In this document: piece after piece, positions 16,035-22,354 of the stretch
How the letters are laid out: each line of letters begins with the position of its first letter
How positions within the stretch are numbered: the stretch's first letter is position 1
NCBI RefSeq assembly: GCF_000445125.1
Contig: NZ_ATHL01000127.1
Span: forward strand, 50,856 to 114,855
Source of the DNA: Novosphingobium lindaniclasticum LE124
Lineage (GTDB): Bacteria > Pseudomonadota > Alphaproteobacteria > Sphingomonadales > Sphingomonadaceae
Direction of reading: 5' to 3'
DNA length: 64,000 nt
The notes under the pieces: model-generated
The model's input: only the letters and a program-made list of their open reading frames with translations
What the model was told of the DNA's origin: nothing
Databases searched by the model: none
Program-made: the position numbers and the translations under genes

Positions 16035-16624
16035 GCCGCAATTCTCCCCATGAAACCATCGGCCCCGTCGCTCACGCGCGGAAGGCCGCCGTAGGCCAAC
16101 AGGCCCTTGATCCGTTCCGCGCCGCCCGGCGGAACCTGCAATGTCACCCGCTCGCCAAGGCCTCGCAGCTCCGCGAGCGAGGCCGCGCACCAGTCGAGCA
16201 CGCACAAGCCTTCGCCGCCGGCTGCCAGCCAGTCGAACGGTGTCGCGTGCAGCCGAAGCCGAACACGCTTCTTCTTTTCGCCCATGTCCGAGGCGAGAAC
16301 CTTGTGAACTTCGTCGATCGCATCGGCGCCCAGCGCCCAGCCAAGGCCGGTTCGCAGCGACCACTCATCCCGGCAGGTGCTGGATACGGCCACCACGTCT
16401 ACCAGTTCGCCACCGTCGCAAACGCCGATGAGCAGGCGCTGGTCCGGGCCCTCCGGTTCCCACCGCGCCCCACCGAGAGTGACTTTCCCGACCCCGAGCA
16501 GACCCGCGCCATGAAGGCGAACGACGAACCGCCGATTCGCCCCCATCGCCACCAGTTTGCGCAGGTTCGGCATGCCCAGGCGACCGGCAGCTACGAGCAG
16601 CTCGCGCTCCAGGTCACTCAGCAT
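16031..16624 (-). CDS. Unknown phage replication-module protein
   Basis: A 197-residue protein starting at the ATG at 16624, eleven bases inside the end of the DnaA-like gene, and ending in a GTGA overlap with the primase-helicase gene. The two overlaps imply translational coupling and a shared role in replication. It has alternating strands and helices. The region 'gLcVLDWcaaslaelrglgerVtlqvP' (about residues 150-175) resembles a Toprim-like alternating fold, which would supply the missing primase activity, but the catalytic Glu and DxD are not convincing. No family is assigned. Confidence 0.6.
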   Translation of the reverse strand: MLSDLERELLVAAGRLGMPNLRKLVAMGANRRFVVRLHGAGLLGVGKVTLGGARWEPEGPDQRLLIGVCDGGELVDVVAVSSTCRDEWSLRTGLGWALGADAIDEVHKVLASDMGEKKKRVRLRLHATPFDWLAAGGEGLCVLDWCAASLAELRGLGERVTLQVPPGGAERIKGLLAYGGLPRVSDGADGFMGRIAA

Positions 16625-17378
16625 CGCGCCCACCGGATCGACCGGCTCGAACCTGAATTTCCATCTCCTCAAAGGTCTCGGCCGATGCCACGCCGGAGGG
16701 GGCCAGGGACCGCCAGGCCGAAAGCAGATCCGGCTCACGGATCCATTTATCGAAGAACTGGCGCGCGCCATGCATTGCGCTTGCGTGGGTCCGGTCGCCG
16801 AGCATCGCGGCAACCCGTGCCCACGTGTTGCCGCGCCCGCGCAGCACCGCATAGGCCAAGCTCCGACCGCGCATGATGCGCGCCGCTTTTCCGCTGCCAC
16901 ATAGGTCGGACGCTGGCACACCGATTACCATTCCAATCGCGGCCAGCAATTTCGGAGTGCTGACGTGCCGCGTTGTCCGCACGAAGGTTGCAGCTGCCTC
17001 GCGTGCCCTTGCCTCTCGCTGAGCAGGGTCGCCGTGCTTGGCAAGAGCTTCGTCCTGCCAGCGAAACGGACGAGCAGACACCCGGAAATCGTACTCGTCC
17101 GAGTCCTCGGGCTCGCCCACCCGCACGACGTGTTCACGTCTCGCGCGCGACAACTCAGCCTCAAGCCGCAATGCCGCAATCTCGGCAATCGACAACCGTG
17201 CTCCGTACCGATCGGCAACACGCGCCCGAACGGTTGAATCGTCGCGAAGGTAGCTGATGAGATGCTGCGCATAGGCACGAGGGTCGGCAAGACTGTCGAC
17301 TTCCGTCGAATAGCCGCTGGCACCGAACCAGCCCGCCCGCGACGGCACGCCCCGCCCTCTGAGCGCAGGCGCGTTCAT
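16614..17378 (-). CDS. DnaA domain IV-like origin-binding protein
   Basis: A 254-residue protein from the ATG at 17378, which overlaps the stop of a tiny upstream gene. Residues about 143-210 match the DnaA C-terminal DNA-binding domain: a helix 'llaaIgmvigV....l.....g..aRimrgRslAYavLr', then 'tw..vaamLGdRTHaSAmHGarqf', the equivalent of the DnaA signature 'GRDHSTVLHA'. The N-terminal half is charged and helical without an AAA+ motif. Phages and plasmids use such stand-alone domains to mark origins. Neighbouring helicase genes support a replication initiator role. Confidence 0.75.
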   Translation of the reverse strand: MNAPALRGRGVPSRAGWFGASGYSTEVDSLADPRAYAQHLISYLRDDSTVRARVADRYGARLSIAEIAALRLEAELSRARREHVVRVGEPEDSDEYDFRVSARPFRWQDEALAKHGDPAQREARAREAAATFVRTTRHVSTPKLLAAIGMVIGVPASDLCGSGKAARIMRGRSLAYAVLRGRGNTWARVAAMLGDRTHASAMHGARQFFDKWIREPDLLSAWRSLAPSGVASAETFEEMEIQVRAGRSGGRDAE

Positions 17379-17473
17379 CCCGCTACGCCGCCGAGGACCA
17401 GGACGACAATGACGCCCATGGCCGCACCCATCAGGCTGGCGAGCAAACCGGCAAAGGCGGACTGGCCAGCCAT
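17375..17473 (-). CDS. 32-residue membrane peptide, translationally coupled
   Basis: The ATG at 17473 overlaps the TAA of the upstream gene (TAATG) and its TGA overlaps the ATG of the DnaA-like gene (ATGA). Nearly the whole peptide is hydrophobic (A, G, L, V, I, M), forming one transmembrane helix. The double overlap and clean helix argue for a real gene; a function cannot be read from the sequence. Confidence 0.5.
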   Translation of the reverse strand: MAGQSAFAGLLASLMGAAMGVIVVLVLGGVAG

Positions 17474-18006
17474 TACGCTTTGCCCCCGGCCGTTCGCTGG
17501 CCCGTCGCAACGATCTGCACGACACGGCGCCCCGCGCCCGCCTCGACCCGTACGAAACCGGCAGCAACAAGCAGGCTCAAGCGGTACCGGGCGGCGTGCC
17601 GATCCGGCAGCCCTGCGCGTTCGGCGAGCACCTCATTGCTGGGAAGCGGCAGCCCGTCGTCGGCCACCTGGCAAAGCACTTCGTACAGCGCCCGCTCGGT
17701 CGACGCGGGGGCAGCGATCCGACCACAGGCCGATATGGCCGACGCCGCTGGCGCGCGCTTGCGGATCATGTAGTGCAGACCGCCGCCAACCCGGCGCAGA
17801 AATAGCGTGGCGAGTCCATCACCGGCGAGGCGGCGCGCAAGCTTCGGCGCTGCGGCCTTATCGCCAAGCGCGGGGCCGATCGCGTACCAGGTTTCATCGC
17901 CGGGCTCTGCGCGGCGCATCCACACTTCCAGTTCGCTGGGATCAGCATAGGTCGTCAGCGGTCCGATGCGATAACGCGCGGCTTCGCGCTCAATCCCCCC
18001 GATCAC
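17473..18006 (-). CDS. Phage protein with C-terminal winged-helix-like region
   Basis: A 177-residue protein from a GTG at 18006 with AAAGGAGAG upstream. Residues about 100-165 ('eraLyevLcqvaddglplPSnevLaeragLpdrhaarYrLslLvaaGfVrve') look like a winged helix-turn-helix. The N-terminal part contains a helical segment with 'krapaa'. It follows the CII-like regulator and precedes the replication genes in the leftward operon, so a regulatory or replication-linked role is plausible. Confidence 0.65.
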   Translation of the reverse strand: MIGGIEREAARYRIGPLTTYADPSELEVWMRRAEPGDETWYAIGPALGDKAAAPKLARRLAGDGLATLFLRRVGGGLHYMIRKRAPAASAISACGRIAAPASTERALYEVLCQVADDGLPLPSNEVLAERAGLPDRHAARYRLSLLVAAGFVRVEAGAGRRVVQIVATGQRTAGGKA

Positions 18007-18008
18007 AG

Positions 18009-18479
18009 CTACTCTCCTTTTGCGATCGCGTTGACGACAAGGCGCAGGCGCGCCAGCGATGCCATCGCCTCGTCAATCTGGACGGCGATGCGGTCGCGAT
18101 CCCGCGCACACACCTTGTGGTCGCGGGTTGCCTCACGGATTTCCGTAGCGATGTCGCCGAACTCGGCGCTCGCATCGATCAGCGCTGCATTGATGTCGCT
18201 GTCTTGCGGACGCTCTTCTGGAACCGGGATAACAACATGCCCCAATTCGGCGGCGTACGCGGAAAGGATCGGAGGGCGATGGCCCAATACTACGGCTACC
18301 TGATCCAAAGCGAACGCGTCATCGACGCGAGGCACAGCGGTATCGTTGGGATTGCGCCACGAACCTGTGAGCGATGGGCTTTTCTCGACGGTCGCGGCTG
18401 CGCCCTCCTTACCCCCGCTCGTTTTCACAGCGCTGATGACGGCTGCTTTGAGGCGGCCGAATACGTCTGGCGCAATCAT
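18009..18479 (-). CDS. CII/CP76-like phage regulatory protein
   Basis: A 156-residue protein. The N-terminal 70 residues resemble the phage CII/CP76 family: an opening helix, a 'GGkegAAatveksps.tgsWrNPndta.p' helix-turn-helix segment, then 'D.vavvlghrP.ilsaya.eLGh'. The C-terminal half is a charged helix (about residues 95-150) that could be a coiled coil for oligomerisation. Its ATG at 18479 overlaps the stop of the YdaS/Cro-like gene (ATGA), placing it second in the leftward early operon. Confidence 0.65.
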   Translation of the reverse strand: MIAPDVFGRLKAAVISAVKTSGGKEGAAATVEKSPSLTGSWRNPNDTAVPRVDDAFALDQVAVVLGHRPPILSAYAAELGHVVIPVPEERPQDSDINAALIDASAEFGDIATEIREATRDHKVCARDRDRIAVQIDEAMASLARLRLVVNAIAKGE

Positions 18480-18748
18480 GCCGCTACCTCGCTGGACTTT
18501 TTGGAGAAATCGCCAGTGGACCCCTGCCGCGAGGGCGCGGCATCATCCAAGCCATGTTGAAGCTCGCTCACGTCAGCCGGAAGCTCGAGACCCGCGTCCT
18601 TCGCGGCGAGGCGCAGATGCGCCATCCGGGATTGAGGGATGCCGTTCTTACGCCAACTATGGACGGTCGAGAGCGGGGCTTCGATCATCTTGGCCACAGC
18701 TGTACTGCCGCCCAGATGGTCTATCACGGTGTTAGCGAGAGCGTTCAT
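18476..18748 (-). CDS. YdaS/Cro-like transcriptional regulator
   Basis: A 90-residue protein whose residues 8-45 match YdaS-type helix-turn-helix regulators ('vidhlGGstaVAkmieaplsTVhsWrknGIPqsRmahL'). It is divergent from the CI-type repressor and is first in the leftward operon, so it takes the place of Cro. The best promoter, with an operator inside its spacer, has its -10 only seven bases upstream of the ATG and no Shine-Dalgarno is present, so the mRNA may be leaderless. The C-terminal 25 residues are polar and probably flexible. Confidence 0.8.
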   Translation of the reverse strand: MNALANTVIDHLGGSTAVAKMIEAPLSTVHSWRKNGIPQSRMAHLRLAAKDAGLELPADVSELQHGLDDAAPSRQGSTGDFSKKSSEVAA

Positions 18749-18754
18749 GCTCGT

Positions 18755-18783
18755 GATATGCGATATTCGCAGACTTCAATCAA
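18755..18783 (-). promoter_or_regulatory. Leftward early promoter (drives cro-like operon)
   Basis: On the minus strand TTGATT (18783-18778), a 17-base spacer and CATATC (18760-18755) form a sigma-70-type promoter. Operator 18759-18771 fills the spacer and touches the -10, so bound repressor would block polymerase. The layout closely mirrors the rightward promoter at 19715-19743. Confidence 0.6.
18759..18771. promoter_or_regulatory. Repressor operator, left site 1
   Basis: TGCGATATTCGCA is a near-perfect 13-bp dyad of the same type as the TGCGATAATCGCA sites nearby. It overlaps the leftward promoter. Confidence 0.75.
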
Positions 18784-18793
18784 GCATAAAGTC

Positions 18794-18806
18794 TGCGATA
18801 ATAGTA
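18794..18806. promoter_or_regulatory. Repressor operator, left site 2 (degenerate) with cI promoter -10
   Basis: TGCGATAATAGTA keeps one perfect half-site and a decayed second half, as weak autoregulatory operators often do. GATAAT at 18797-18802 within it is a good -10 for the repressor gene, with a weak -35 about 17 bases upstream. Strong binding here would shut off the repressor itself. Confidence 0.55.
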
Positions 18807-18808
18807 GT

Positions 18809-18821
18809 TGCGATAATCGCA
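18809..18821. promoter_or_regulatory. Repressor operator, left site 3
   Basis: TGCGATAATCGCA is a perfect 13-bp palindrome (odd centre), 15 bp from site 2 and 50 bp from site 1 centre to centre. It lies just upstream of the repressor start. Confidence 0.8.
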
Positions 18822-18841
18822 GACGGCGGCACGGAACAGCT

Positions 18842-19429
18842 ATGACCCCGACCCAAATCCGCGCCGAGCTTGATGCCCGCAATATGTCTATTCGTGACCT
18901 CGCGGAGGCTACCGGCATCGCCGAGAACAAGCTGACGAAATCACTCGGAAAGGTTGGCCGAAGGATCACTTACGATGAGATGCAGGCGATCCAAGGGGTG
19001 CTGGACCCGGCCGACCTTGAGCCCCGTATAAGAACCGTTCCCGTTTTGGGATCGGTGCCTGCGGGCAAGTTCACTGCCGCACTCCAAACGGGCGGTCGTA
19101 GAATGGCCGTGTCTGATCCTGAAACCCCCCATAACGCATATGCGCTAACAGTCGTTGGGAACTCGATGGATCTGATTGTTCCCAACGGGACAATGCTCGT
19201 AATCGACCCAGACGATAAAGCGTTATGGCCCGGACGTAGATATGTAATTGAAAATGCAGACGGCGAAACCACGTTCAAGGAGTTTCAAGCAGACCCGGCA
19301 CGCCTCGTGCCTTGTTCCAGCGATGATTCGCACCGGGAAATTCTGCTAGGGGACGAGCCAATTAAGGTCGTCGGCCGCGTTTACTCTTACAGTTTGCGAG
19401 ACAGTGATTTGCCTATGCGCCGCACGTGA
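18842..19429 (+). CDS. CI/LexA-type phage repressor (S24 peptidase)
   Basis: A 195-residue repressor. Residues 1-55 form a helix-turn-helix domain ('iRdLAeatGIaenkltKsLgkvgRrityde'). Residues 65-190 are the S24 autoproteolytic domain, with an A-G cleavage bond at 74-75, catalytic serine 108 in G-N-S-M and catalytic lysine 146 in T-F-K-E. Activated RecA would be expected to trigger self-cleavage and induction. It faces the YdaS/Cro-like gene and is flanked by five copies of a 13-bp palindrome, the likely binding sites. Confidence 0.9.
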   Translation: MTPTQIRAELDARNMSIRDLAEATGIAENKLTKSLGKVGRRITYDEMQAIQGVLDPADLEPRIRTVPVLGSVPAGKFTAALQTGGRRMAVSDPETPHNAYALTVVGNSMDLIVPNGTMLVIDPDDKALWPGRRYVIENADGETTFKEFQADPARLVPCSSDDSHREILLGDEPIKVVGRVYSYSLRDSDLPMRRT

Positions 19430-19601
19430 CAAAGCGCTGATGAAGTTCCTCAATTTCGCCAGGGACGTTCACAAAAAAGGTCCCCCACTCATCGTATTCG
19501 CCTAGCCCCAACTCTAACGCGTCACGCTCTGCTTGGCGCTTCACTGGGCGCCACGGACCCTTTGGCTTTCCATACAGACGTACGCGGTAAAACAGCATCA
19601 T
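19413..19601 (-). CDS. Small phage protein opposite the repressor 3' end
   Basis: A 62-residue protein from the first of two adjacent ATGs (19601 or 19598) with a strong GGAGG just upstream. It overlaps the last 17 bases of the repressor gene on the opposite strand. The sequence looks like a compact alpha/beta fold: an N-terminal strand with aromatic and basic residues ('fYrvRlyGkpkgpWrpvkrqAE'), a helix, then 'eyDeWGtfFvnvPgeiEe'. No family is recognised. Its leader runs back into the operator region at 19693-19740, so it is probably repressor-controlled. Confidence 0.6.
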   Translation of the reverse strand: MMLFYRVRLYGKPKGPWRPVKRQAERDALELGLGEYDEWGTFFVNVPGEIEELHQRFVTCGA

Positions 19602-19692
19602 TACCTCCAATCTCTATCGAAGTACGGCGAGATCGCCGATGGGAACAAAAATAGAACAACAAAGGACGGTTTTGTAGCCCAAATTCACATTC

Positions 19693-19705
19693 TGCGATAA
19701 TCGCA
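19693..19705. promoter_or_regulatory. Repressor operator, right site 1
   Basis: TGCGATAATCGCA, identical to the left site 3 palindrome. It lies between the divergent small gene (19601) and the rightward operon. Confidence 0.8.
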
Positions 19706-19714
19706 TTTTTACCG

Positions 19715-19743
19715 TTGACAGCATGTCTGCGACAATCGCATAT
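19715..19743 (+). promoter_or_regulatory. Rightward early promoter
   Basis: TTGACA (19715-19720), a 17-base spacer and GCATAT (19738-19743) form a near-consensus sigma-70 promoter. The operator at 19728-19740 occupies the spacer and the -10 edge, so the repressor would switch off the whole rightward arm. Confidence 0.7.
19728..19740. promoter_or_regulatory. Repressor operator, right site 2
   Basis: TGCGACAATCGCA differs from the perfect palindrome by one base. It lies in the spacer of the rightward promoter, 35 bp from right site 1. Confidence 0.75.
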
Positions 19744-19780
19744 CGACCTCCAACAGGCATCCGGCCTGATGGAGTTGGAG

Positions 19781-20032
19781 ATGCTTTCCGTTCCCACTGA
19801 ATTCCCCCGAGTTGGCTCACATTGCTTTCTCGACGACGGCACGAAAGTTGAGCCCGTCCGCATCTTGCGGGACAACGGCGACGGCAACGTGCTGGTATCC
19901 CTGACTAGTCACCGATTTCCGCGAGAAATCGCGAGCGGGAACCGCACCGTTCCACTCGCTGATCTCCGCGAAACCGAGCAGCCCACGTCCCCCACCAAGC
20001 CCTCGGGTCGCGCCAAGGGCCGGCGCCGGTGA
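19781..20032 (+). CDS. First gene of rightward phage operon, unknown function
   Basis: An 83-residue protein. I prefer the ATG at 19781 because GGAG lies six bases upstream; an in-frame ATG at 19769 gives four more residues. The N-terminal 60 residues are strand-rich and look folded ('FPrVGshcflDDGtkVePVrIlrdngdGnvlVsl'); the C-terminus is a basic, proline-rich tail. It is the first gene after the operator-controlled promoter, typical of small early proteins. No family is recognised. Confidence 0.65.
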   Translation: MLSVPTEFPRVGSHCFLDDGTKVEPVRILRDNGDGNVLVSLTSHRFPREIASGNRTVPLADLRETEQPTSPTKPSGRAKGRRR

Positions 20033-20574
20033 GCGCGCAAAGCGCCACCGGCGCCGTCAGAGCGGGAGACCGCATCGTCGCATGGTCCATAGGCCAGGCG
20101 ATCAGCGCGGATGAACTGCGCACGATCGCCACCCGCATTCTGTCACACCGCGAACGTGTGGCTAAGGGGCTGGTCAACACGGGCCGCTGGACGCAAGCCG
20201 AAGCCGAACAGCGCACCGCCCCATGGAAGGCCATCGCTGTTCTCTGCGGCGTGAATACGTTGCAGATCGAAGCCGTTCTGGCGTCGTACCGCCGACCGCT
20301 GATCCACATACCGCACGCCGGGGCACGCCCGCAGTACGATCATGTCTTCTCCGACGATGTCGCGCGCAGCCTGCTGGCAACGGATCTGTGCAGCGCGCTC
20401 GAATGGTGCGCCGCACTGCGCGACGCCACCGAGCGCGCGGTCAGGGCGATGCACCAGAACCGCACCGAAACGACTGTCCAGGCCGCCCGCGAACTGGTGG
20501 CGATTTCCCGCGCTCTCGACGTGTCGCTGCGCCCTGTCGTGATGCCCTCTCACGAAGAGAGGCGCGCGGCATGA
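20029..20574 (+). CDS. Helical phage protein, unknown function
   Basis: A 181-residue, mostly helical protein with a GTG start at 20029 that overlaps the preceding TGA. Alternating charged and alanine-rich helices fill residues 20-80 and 105-165; a short 'pLihIPhaGarPqYDHvFsddvA' segment lies between. No catalytic pattern is evident. It overlaps the next small gene (ATGA), so it is coupled within the rightward operon. Confidence 0.65.
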   Translation: MSAQSATGAVRAGDRIVAWSIGQAISADELRTIATRILSHRERVAKGLVNTGRWTQAEAEQRTAPWKAIAVLCGVNTLQIEAVLASYRRPLIHIPHAGARPQYDHVFSDDVARSLLATDLCSALEWCAALRDATERAVRAMHQNRTETTVQAARELVAISRALDVSLRPVVMPSHEERRAA

Positions 20575-20765
20575 TGCACTCGATATTTCACATCCCGCCC
20601 GCAGCAACCACGACCGAGCGCGATGCCGGTGGAAGCCTGGACGCCTGGGCGGAACTCTGGCGCGAAGCTCCCGCCGAGGTGCGCGGCGACGTGATCTACC
20701 TGGCGTGCCTGTTTCCCGTCCTCGCCCTCATCTTCCTCACCCTCTGGATCGTGGCCCCGGCCTGA
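20571..20765 (+). CDS. Small single-span membrane protein
   Basis: A 64-residue protein starting at the ATG that overlaps the previous stop. A polar N-terminal 40 residues precede one strong hydrophobic helix (about residues 43-62: L, F, I, V, W), so it is likely tail-anchored. Coupled position in the early rightward operon supports a real gene. Function is unknown; phage early membrane proteins often affect host envelope or superinfection. Confidence 0.6.
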   Translation: MMHSIFHIPPAATTTERDAGGSLDAWAELWREAPAEVRGDVIYLACLFPVLALIFLTLWIVAPA

Positions 20766-20787
20766 TCCGCAATCGGAGTGCCTGCAC

Positions 20788-21207
20788 ATGGCCGAAGAGA
20801 ATGCCGCGTCAATCCTGATCGACGAAACAAAAGCCGCCGACGGCTCGTCCCGCTATCCGGTGGTCACCCAGCTCACCGACCTGATCTTCATGCTCAACGA
20901 CGGCCAGTTCAACGCGGATTGCGCGGACAAACTGAAGACGTTCGCCGCCGATCTGGAAGAGCGCGGGATCGAGGACGGCAAGAAGGTCAAGGGCAAGATC
21001 ACCCTGACCATCGAAGTCGATCGCGAGCACGACGGCGTCTATTTCTTCACCCCCGATATCAAGCTGGCGACCCCGCGCGAGAAGCACGGCCGCACCATCG
21101 GTTGGGTCACCCCCGAGAACCGCTTCACCCCCAACAAGCCCAACCAGGGCAATCTTTTCGGCACGGTCCGCGACGTCACCCCGACCCGCACCGTCCGCGA
21201 CGTCTGA
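20788..21207 (+). CDS. Conserved-type phage protein preceding DUF2303 gene
   Basis: A 139-residue protein with a helical N-terminus (residues 20-55), then a strand-rich segment ('kkVKGKItltievdrEhDgVYFFtpdIkla.PrekhGrtigWvtpen') that resembles a small beta-sheet binding domain. CGGAG lies upstream of the ATG. It directly precedes the DUF2303 gene with 17 bases between, so the pair probably works together. The exact role is not known; single-strand DNA handling is only a suggestion from context. Confidence 0.65.
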   Translation: MAEENAASILIDETKAADGSSRYPVVTQLTDLIFMLNDGQFNADCADKLKTFAADLEERGIEDGKKVKGKITLTIEVDREHDGVYFFTPDIKLATPREKHGRTIGWVTPENRFTPNKPNQGNLFGTVRDVTPTRTVRDV

Positions 21208-21224
21208 GCAAAGGAGACGAGTAG

Positions 21225-22154
21225 ATGTCTGAGATCAACCCGAAGGACGCGGGCGGTCTGATCCGCGAAGCCGTCGAGGCCGCTGGCGAGCTGACGCACG
21301 TCACCACACAGGAGATCCATGATCCCCGCGATGGCACGACCGCAATTGTCGTAGTCAGCCCGAACGGCGTGCACGCCCTCGATCCGGCCGCTTTCGACAA
21401 GTATCGCCTCGCGCCGATGGAGCGCGTGGGCACGGCGAAGTGGACCACGCTCGAAAGCTTCATCGAGCACACCAACCGCTTCAAGGTGGATACTGCGAGC
21501 GCGGTGTTCGCGCGCGACGACATGGCGACCGCCAAGCTGACGACGATCTTCGACTATCACCAGAGCGTGGCCGATGGCGGCGACCGGGCGAATCTGCGCC
21601 ACCGCGCCGAATACGCCTTCCCGTTCTCCGATCAGTGGAAGGCCTGGCACGGCAAGGACAAAGAGCCGATGGCCATGTCGGACTTCGCGCAGTTTCTCGA
21701 AGACCGCATCGTTGACATCGACGCGGATGGCGTGCCGTCCAGCGATGAAGCGAAGGCGTTCGTGGCGGCCATCAACGGCAAGATGGCGAGCCCCTCGAAG
21801 CTGATCGAGCTGGCCCGCGGGTTGCAGGTCTACGAGAATTCGGTGCTCAAGGAAGCGCGCAACCTTTCCACCGGCGAAGGCCAGCTCACGTTCGAGAGCA
21901 CCCACGTCGATGCAGATGGCAAGCCGCTCAACATCCCGAACCTGTTCATGATCACGATCCCGGTCTTCGCCCGCTCGCCGGACTATTTCCGCCTGCTGGC
22001 GCGTCTTCGCTACCGCAAGGCGCCCGGCGGCGTCGTGTTCTGGTACGAACTCTGGCGCGCCGACCTGGCCTTCGAGCAGGCCTTTGCCGCCGCATGTGAG
22101 CAGGTCAAGGAACAGACCGGCCTGCCGCTGTTCGTCGGCGCCGCCGAGGCCTGA
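21225..22154 (+). CDS. DUF2303 family protein (YfdQ-like)
   Basis: A 309-residue protein with clear DUF2303 features: 'ldp.afdkyR.aPmeRvGtakwttLesFiehtnRFk...SavFAr.....akLttIfDYHq' in the first half, 'W.ahkd.epMam.dFAqFLEdRi.Did' near residue 155, and 'l.fest..d..G.pL.iPnlFmItIPVFarspdy.RllaRLRYR...G.v.fwyel.Ra' in the C-terminal part. Members are found in phages and in the E. coli CPS-53 prophage; their function is unknown. AAGGAGA precedes the ATG. Confidence 0.85.
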   Translation: MSEINPKDAGGLIREAVEAAGELTHVTTQEIHDPRDGTTAIVVVSPNGVHALDPAAFDKYRLAPMERVGTAKWTTLESFIEHTNRFKVDTASAVFARDDMATAKLTTIFDYHQSVADGGDRANLRHRAEYAFPFSDQWKAWHGKDKEPMAMSDFAQFLEDRIVDIDADGVPSSDEAKAFVAAINGKMASPSKLIELARGLQVYENSVLKEARNLSTGEGQLTFESTHVDADGKPLNIPNLFMITIPVFARSPDYFRLLARLRYRKAPGGVVFWYELWRADLAFEQAFAAACEQVKEQTGLPLFVGAAEA

Positions 22155-22354
22155 CGCCGATCCGACTTCGCAGGGAATGTGAAACGGAAAGGAATTCTGG
22201 TCCCCCGCATTCCCTCCCCAACCGCAATCCCGCGGAATTCAGGACGCGCAGAGGGCCGCGTGGGGAAGCCCTCCCATTCACAAACCTGTCCTTACCGGAC
22301 CCCTGCCGCCTGCGGCGGGGGCGAGGATAAGCGCAGCTTCCTGGAGCAACCCAC

